This document shows, in pieces, positions 61,436 to 64,000 of a DNA stretch of 64,000 nucleotides. Made by a program: the position numbers and the translations under genes. Under the pieces are notes generated by a model that made no database searches, was not told where the DNA came from, and saw nothing but the letters and a program-made list of their open reading frames with translations. The stretch is from DRPG01 sp964655065. Its GTDB lineage: Bacteria; Myxococcota_A; UBA796; GCA-2862545. The number at the start of each line of letters is the position of its first letter. The stretch's first letter is position 1. The DNA is taken from contig CAZZLC010000012.1 of the NCBI GenBank assembly GCA_964655065.1, positions 1 through 64,000 of the forward strand, given 5' to 3'.

Positions 61436-61527
61436 CGACTCCTCTCGCGTGGCCGTCACGAACACGACGACCCGTCCACCTTCCCTAGCCCGGCCGGCAG
61501 GGCTCCTCCGGAGGATACATCCCGGAC

Positions 61528-62664
61528 ATGTCCGACGAGCTGCAGCGACCGTCGTGGGCGGCGAGGATTCGCCGCCTCAAACCAGTCGAATTCTTCGACA
61601 AGTACAAGCGCAAGATGGTCACCCGGGCCGCCCCGGGCCCAGGGGAGACGCCGCTGCGCGAGGCCGATCGTGCGCTGACGATCGAGCAGCTCGCCTTCGA
61701 GACCGGGTGGGGCATGCAGCTCGCGCTCCGGCTGTTCATGCCCATCATGGGCGTGTTCTTCCTGGTGAGCTTTCTGTGGGATTACCAGGACATCGTGCGA
61801 TCCTGCTCGGTGGCGGGCATGATCGGGTTCGCCACCAACTGGGTGGCGATCAAGATGCTGTTTCGCCCCCGGGAGAAGCGGCCGATCTTCGGGCAGGGGC
61901 TCATCCCGTCACAGCGCGATCAGCTCATCGAGAAGGTCGCCGACGAGGTGCTGCGCAACCTCATCAACGAAGAGCTGATCCTGTCGAAGATCGAGGAGAC
62001 CAAGATCGTTCCTCGACTGTCGACATCCGCGATCCTGAAGATCAGGGAGATCGCGCAAGATCAGGAATTTCGCAAGGATGTTCGCGACGTGATCCTCACC
62101 TGGGTGGCGGAGCTCACGAGCAACCCCGAGTTCCGGGATCGGCTGGGCAAGCGGTTCGAGAACACGCTGATGGAGGTGGCGGGCGAGGGCGCCTACCGCT
62201 GGGTCATCGAGCGGCTCAAGATCACCTGGAAGGGCCCACTGGTGAAGGTGCTCAATCGGGAGATCGAAGACCTCGAGAACACCGTCGACGAGGGGCTCGA
62301 GCACCTCGATGAGCTGCTCGAGCAGCTGCCTCGGTACGTCGAGCGCCACCAGGACGAGATCGACAAGGTGCTCTCGCGGATGCTCGTGGGGTTGGTGCGT
62401 GAGGTCGACGTCCGCAACATCGTCCTCGAGCAGCTGTCGACCGTGACCACCGAGCAGCTCGAGGACGGCTTCAAGCAGTTCTCGGACGACAAGCTGTCGT
62501 TCATCACGCTGCTCGGCGGGGTCCTCGGGGTCGTGGGGGGCAGCGTGATCGTGTGGCCCATCGGGTCGCTCGCCACGCTCGCTACGCTGTTCGTGATGCT
62601 CTTCCTCGCCGACGTGGTCGCCAAGCCCTTGATGGACAGCACCTTCTGGCCGCGGCGGCGTTGA
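61528..62664 (+). CDS. DUF445-family membrane protein
   Basis: A 378-residue protein. Near residue 95 the family signature 'GMIGFATNWVAIKMLFRPREKRPIFGQGLIPSQRDQLIEKVADEV' appears, with a hydrophobic helix just before it and a second at the C-terminus (about 335-365). Long amphipathic helices lie between. DUF445 proteins (YheB/YwfM-like) are widespread and functionally unassigned. A GGAGG lies 13 nt from the ATG, further than ideal. Confidence 0.85.
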   Translation: MSDELQRPSWAARIRRLKPVEFFDKYKRKMVTRAAPGPGETPLREADRALTIEQLAFETGWGMQLALRLFMPIMGVFFLVSFLWDYQDIVRSCSVAGMIGFATNWVAIKMLFRPREKRPIFGQGLIPSQRDQLIEKVADEVLRNLINEELILSKIEETKIVPRLSTSAILKIREIAQDQEFRKDVRDVILTWVAELTSNPEFRDRLGKRFENTLMEVAGEGAYRWVIERLKITWKGPLVKVLNREIEDLENTVDEGLEHLDELLEQLPRYVERHQDEIDKVLSRMLVGLVREVDVRNIVLEQLSTVTTEQLEDGFKQFSDDKLSFITLLGGVLGVVGGSVIVWPIGSLATLATLFVMLFLADVVAKPLMDSTFWPRRR

Positions 62665-62706
62665 CGGGGCTGGCGCGGCGGGGGCGGCTCTTCTATTCTC
62701 CCGCCG

Positions 62707-63363
62707 ATGGACGAAGCCCCTTCTTCCTCGCGCTGGCCCGCGATTCGCGCTGCCCTCCTGGCGGTGGTGATCGCGGTTCTCCTGCTCGATGCCGCCCCGC
62801 TCCCCCGCGCGATCCACCCGGGCGAGCTGCAGACGCCCACGGCGCGGGAGGAGCTGCGTGCGTGGACCGACCGCCTGGCTCGGGTGGGCATCGAGCTGAG
62901 TCCGGACGAGCTCGGCGCGCGCGTGAAGGGCGTGTCCGACACCATCGGCCGCACCCACCGGGGGTTGCTCGCGCCGGTACAGCCCCTGTTCAGGGCGCTG
63001 GGGGTTCGGCAGGGATGGCAGCTCTTTGCGAACCCCAACCTCGGTCCCCATCGCTTCGAGGTCCGCGTGAAGCGTGACGGCGGAGCGTTCGAGCGTCGCT
63101 ACGCGCAGCTCGATCCCGACCACGACTGGTGGCGGACCACGCTGCGCTACCGGCGGGTGAGGGGGTGCTGGGGCACCATCAACTCGGTGAAGCCCGTTCA
63201 GCGTCGGTTCGGGCGCTGGCTCGCGGACCGCATCTTCGAAGCCGAGCCCGACATCGTGGCGGTGCAGACGCGCATGATCCGCACCCGCACGCCCTTGCCC
63301 GGCAAGAAGCGCAACGAGCGGCGGGTGCCGCGCCAAGCTCTCACCTTCGAGCGCTCACCGTGA
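62707..63363 (+). CDS. Membrane-anchored partner protein of the HTTM gene, function unknown
   Basis: A 218-residue protein with an N-terminal membrane helix (about 10-28) and an exported domain ('QGWQLFANPNLGPHRFEVRVKRDGGAFERRYAQLDPDHDWWRTTLRYRRVRG') of mixed alpha/beta look. Its stop overlaps the GTG start of the HTTM gene, so the pair is co-translated; a small anchored protein next to HTTM genes is a pattern I recall but cannot verify here. No catalytic motif is recognised. Confidence 0.7.
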   Translation: MDEAPSSSRWPAIRAALLAVVIAVLLLDAAPLPRAIHPGELQTPTAREELRAWTDRLARVGIELSPDELGARVKGVSDTIGRTHRGLLAPVQPLFRALGVRQGWQLFANPNLGPHRFEVRVKRDGGAFERRYAQLDPDHDWWRTTLRYRRVRGCWGTINSVKPVQRRFGRWLADRIFEAEPDIVAVQTRMIRTRTPLPGKKRNERRVPRQALTFERSP

Positions 63364-64000
63364 TCCGTTGGTGGATCGCGCTGTGGGACCGCCAGGAGGC
63401 GCCGACGATGCTCGCCGCGATCCGGATCGCGGTCGGGCTGACGTTGTTCCTGGACTACGTCACCATCGGCGTCCTCGACCTCGTCGAGGCGTTGATGGCT
63501 GCCCCGGGTGATGGCTTCGCCCTCGAGCGCGTGCCCTGGTGGCGGTGGTGGGCCCGACTGTTCGGCACGGGCCCCGAGGCGGCATGGGGGTTGTACGCCG
63601 GGCTCCTCGCGTCGAGCTTCGCGGTCACGGTGGGCCTGTTCTCTCGCGGGAGCGCCTTCGTCCTGCTGCTGCTCTCCGCGCAGTTCGCCCATGGCCTGCC
63701 CGCGTCCGACCGCGCCATCGACACCCTGCTCCGCAATGCGCTGCTCGTCCTGGCGTTCAGCGGCGCGGGACGGACCTGGTCGGTCGACGCCCGCCTCCGG
63801 ACGGGTTCGTTCCGCGGAGACGGACTGCCGGTTCCCGCGTGGCCTCGCTACCTGCTCGTGCTGCAGCTCGTGGTCGTCTACTTCACGGCCGGCGTCTCGA
63901 AGTACGCCCAGCACTGGTGGCCCTGGGGAGACTTCGCCGCGCTGTGGATCATTCTCCACGACTGGAACTACACCGCGGTGCCGGCGTCGTGGCTCGAGGC
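63360..64000 (+). CDS. HTTM-domain membrane protein, cut by the window end
   Basis: At least 213 residues, open to the window edge, starting with GTG on the stop of the preceding gene (GTGA). Several hydrophobic helices ('MLAAIRIAVGLTLFLDYVTIGVLDLVEAL', 'AWGLYAGLLASSFAVTVGLFS', 'YLLVLQLVVVYFTAGVSKY') match the HTTM domain, related to the membrane part of vitamin-K-dependent gamma-carboxylase. 'YFTAGVSKYAQHWWPWGD' is a characteristic stretch. The C-terminal part is outside the window, so the class cannot be fixed. Confidence 0.82.
   Translation, partial: MIRWWIALWDRQEAPTMLAAIRIAVGLTLFLDYVTIGVLDLVEALMAAPGDGFALERVPWWRWWARLFGTGPEAAWGLYAGLLASSFAVTVGLFSRGSAFVLLLLSAQFAHGLPASDRAIDTLLRNALLVLAFSGAGRTWSVDARLRTGSFRGDGLPVPAWPRYLLVLQLVVVYFTAGVSKYAQHWWPWGDFAALWIILHDWNYTAVPASWLE

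Overview
The window reads as chromosomal DNA of a Myxococcota (myxobacterial/deltaproteobacterial) lineage, probably a draft or metagenome-assembled genome. Evidence: very high GC with strong GC3 bias; a secreted metalloprotease ending in a MYXO-CTERM-type sorting tail (Cys-Gly-Cys, hydrophobic span, Arg cluster); two TIGR02996/leucine-rich-repeat proteins; MopE-type Asp-rich repeats; thrombospondin type-3 repeats on a lipoprotein; many small sensory and regulatory genes. A 100-N gap with identical 55-bp flanks shows it is an assembly. I see no tRNA, rRNA, CRISPR array, transposase or phage gene. Genes are densely packed, and within operons most joints are 1-4 bp overlaps of the ATGA/GTGA type.

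Layout. 1-8.3 kb (minus): acyltransferase, SDR and WGR/TIGR02996 operon; ECF sigma factor with a membrane-anchored partner; FAD-linked dehydrogenase; hybrid histidine kinase. 8.3-8.6 kb: gap and repeat. 8.6-20.2 kb: metalloprotease and aldo/keto reductase, a large secreted amidohydrolase lipoprotein, an MBL-like hydrolase, asparagine synthetase, a PDZ protein and an LRR protein. 20.2-26.8 kb: thioesterase-maf-yggS, facing a five-gene minus-strand set (HTH-SspB-like fusion, 2OG oxygenase, coiled-coil protein, small protein, PEGA protein). 26.8-34.8 kb: ppdK, thyX, rpsN and the zwf-pgl-gnd oxidative pentose-phosphate operon. 34.8-40.5 kb: an AMMECR1-like/alpha-alpha-barrel fusion, a MopE/beta-helix lipoprotein and an Old-Yellow-Enzyme-type reductase.

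40.5-44.1 kb (minus) is an ECF sigma / anti-sigma / secreted caspase-like protein operon; the caspase carries about 13 glycine-rich repeats of 14-16 residues before a barrel-like C-terminus. 44.1-46.6 kb pairs a PD-(D/E)XK-like protein with a pentapeptide-repeat membrane protein. 46.7-53.7 kb is a seven-gene heme acquisition operon: a HugZ-type heme-utilisation protein, a double-HmuY lipoprotein, a TonB-dependent receptor, a HmuY lipoprotein and the HmuTUV ABC importer. Two Fur-box-like palindromes stand in front of it, and a third matching palindrome stands in front of a bfd gene at 56.2 kb, so a local iron regulon can be read from the DNA.

53.9-64 kb: pirin and homogentisate dioxygenase, bfd, a CBS protein, a DnaJ-type co-chaperone, several membrane and lipoprotein genes of unknown role, gltA with a likely terminator, a DUF445 protein, and an HTTM-family pair cut by the window edge.

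Best candidates for something undescribed are the sigma/anti-sigma/caspase-repeat operon, the HTH-SspB-like fusion operon, the AMMECR1-like fusion, and the pentapeptide-pore/nuclease-like pair. Start codons were chosen from Shine-Dalgarno spacing and overlaps. Family names come from motif recognition, not from a database search.
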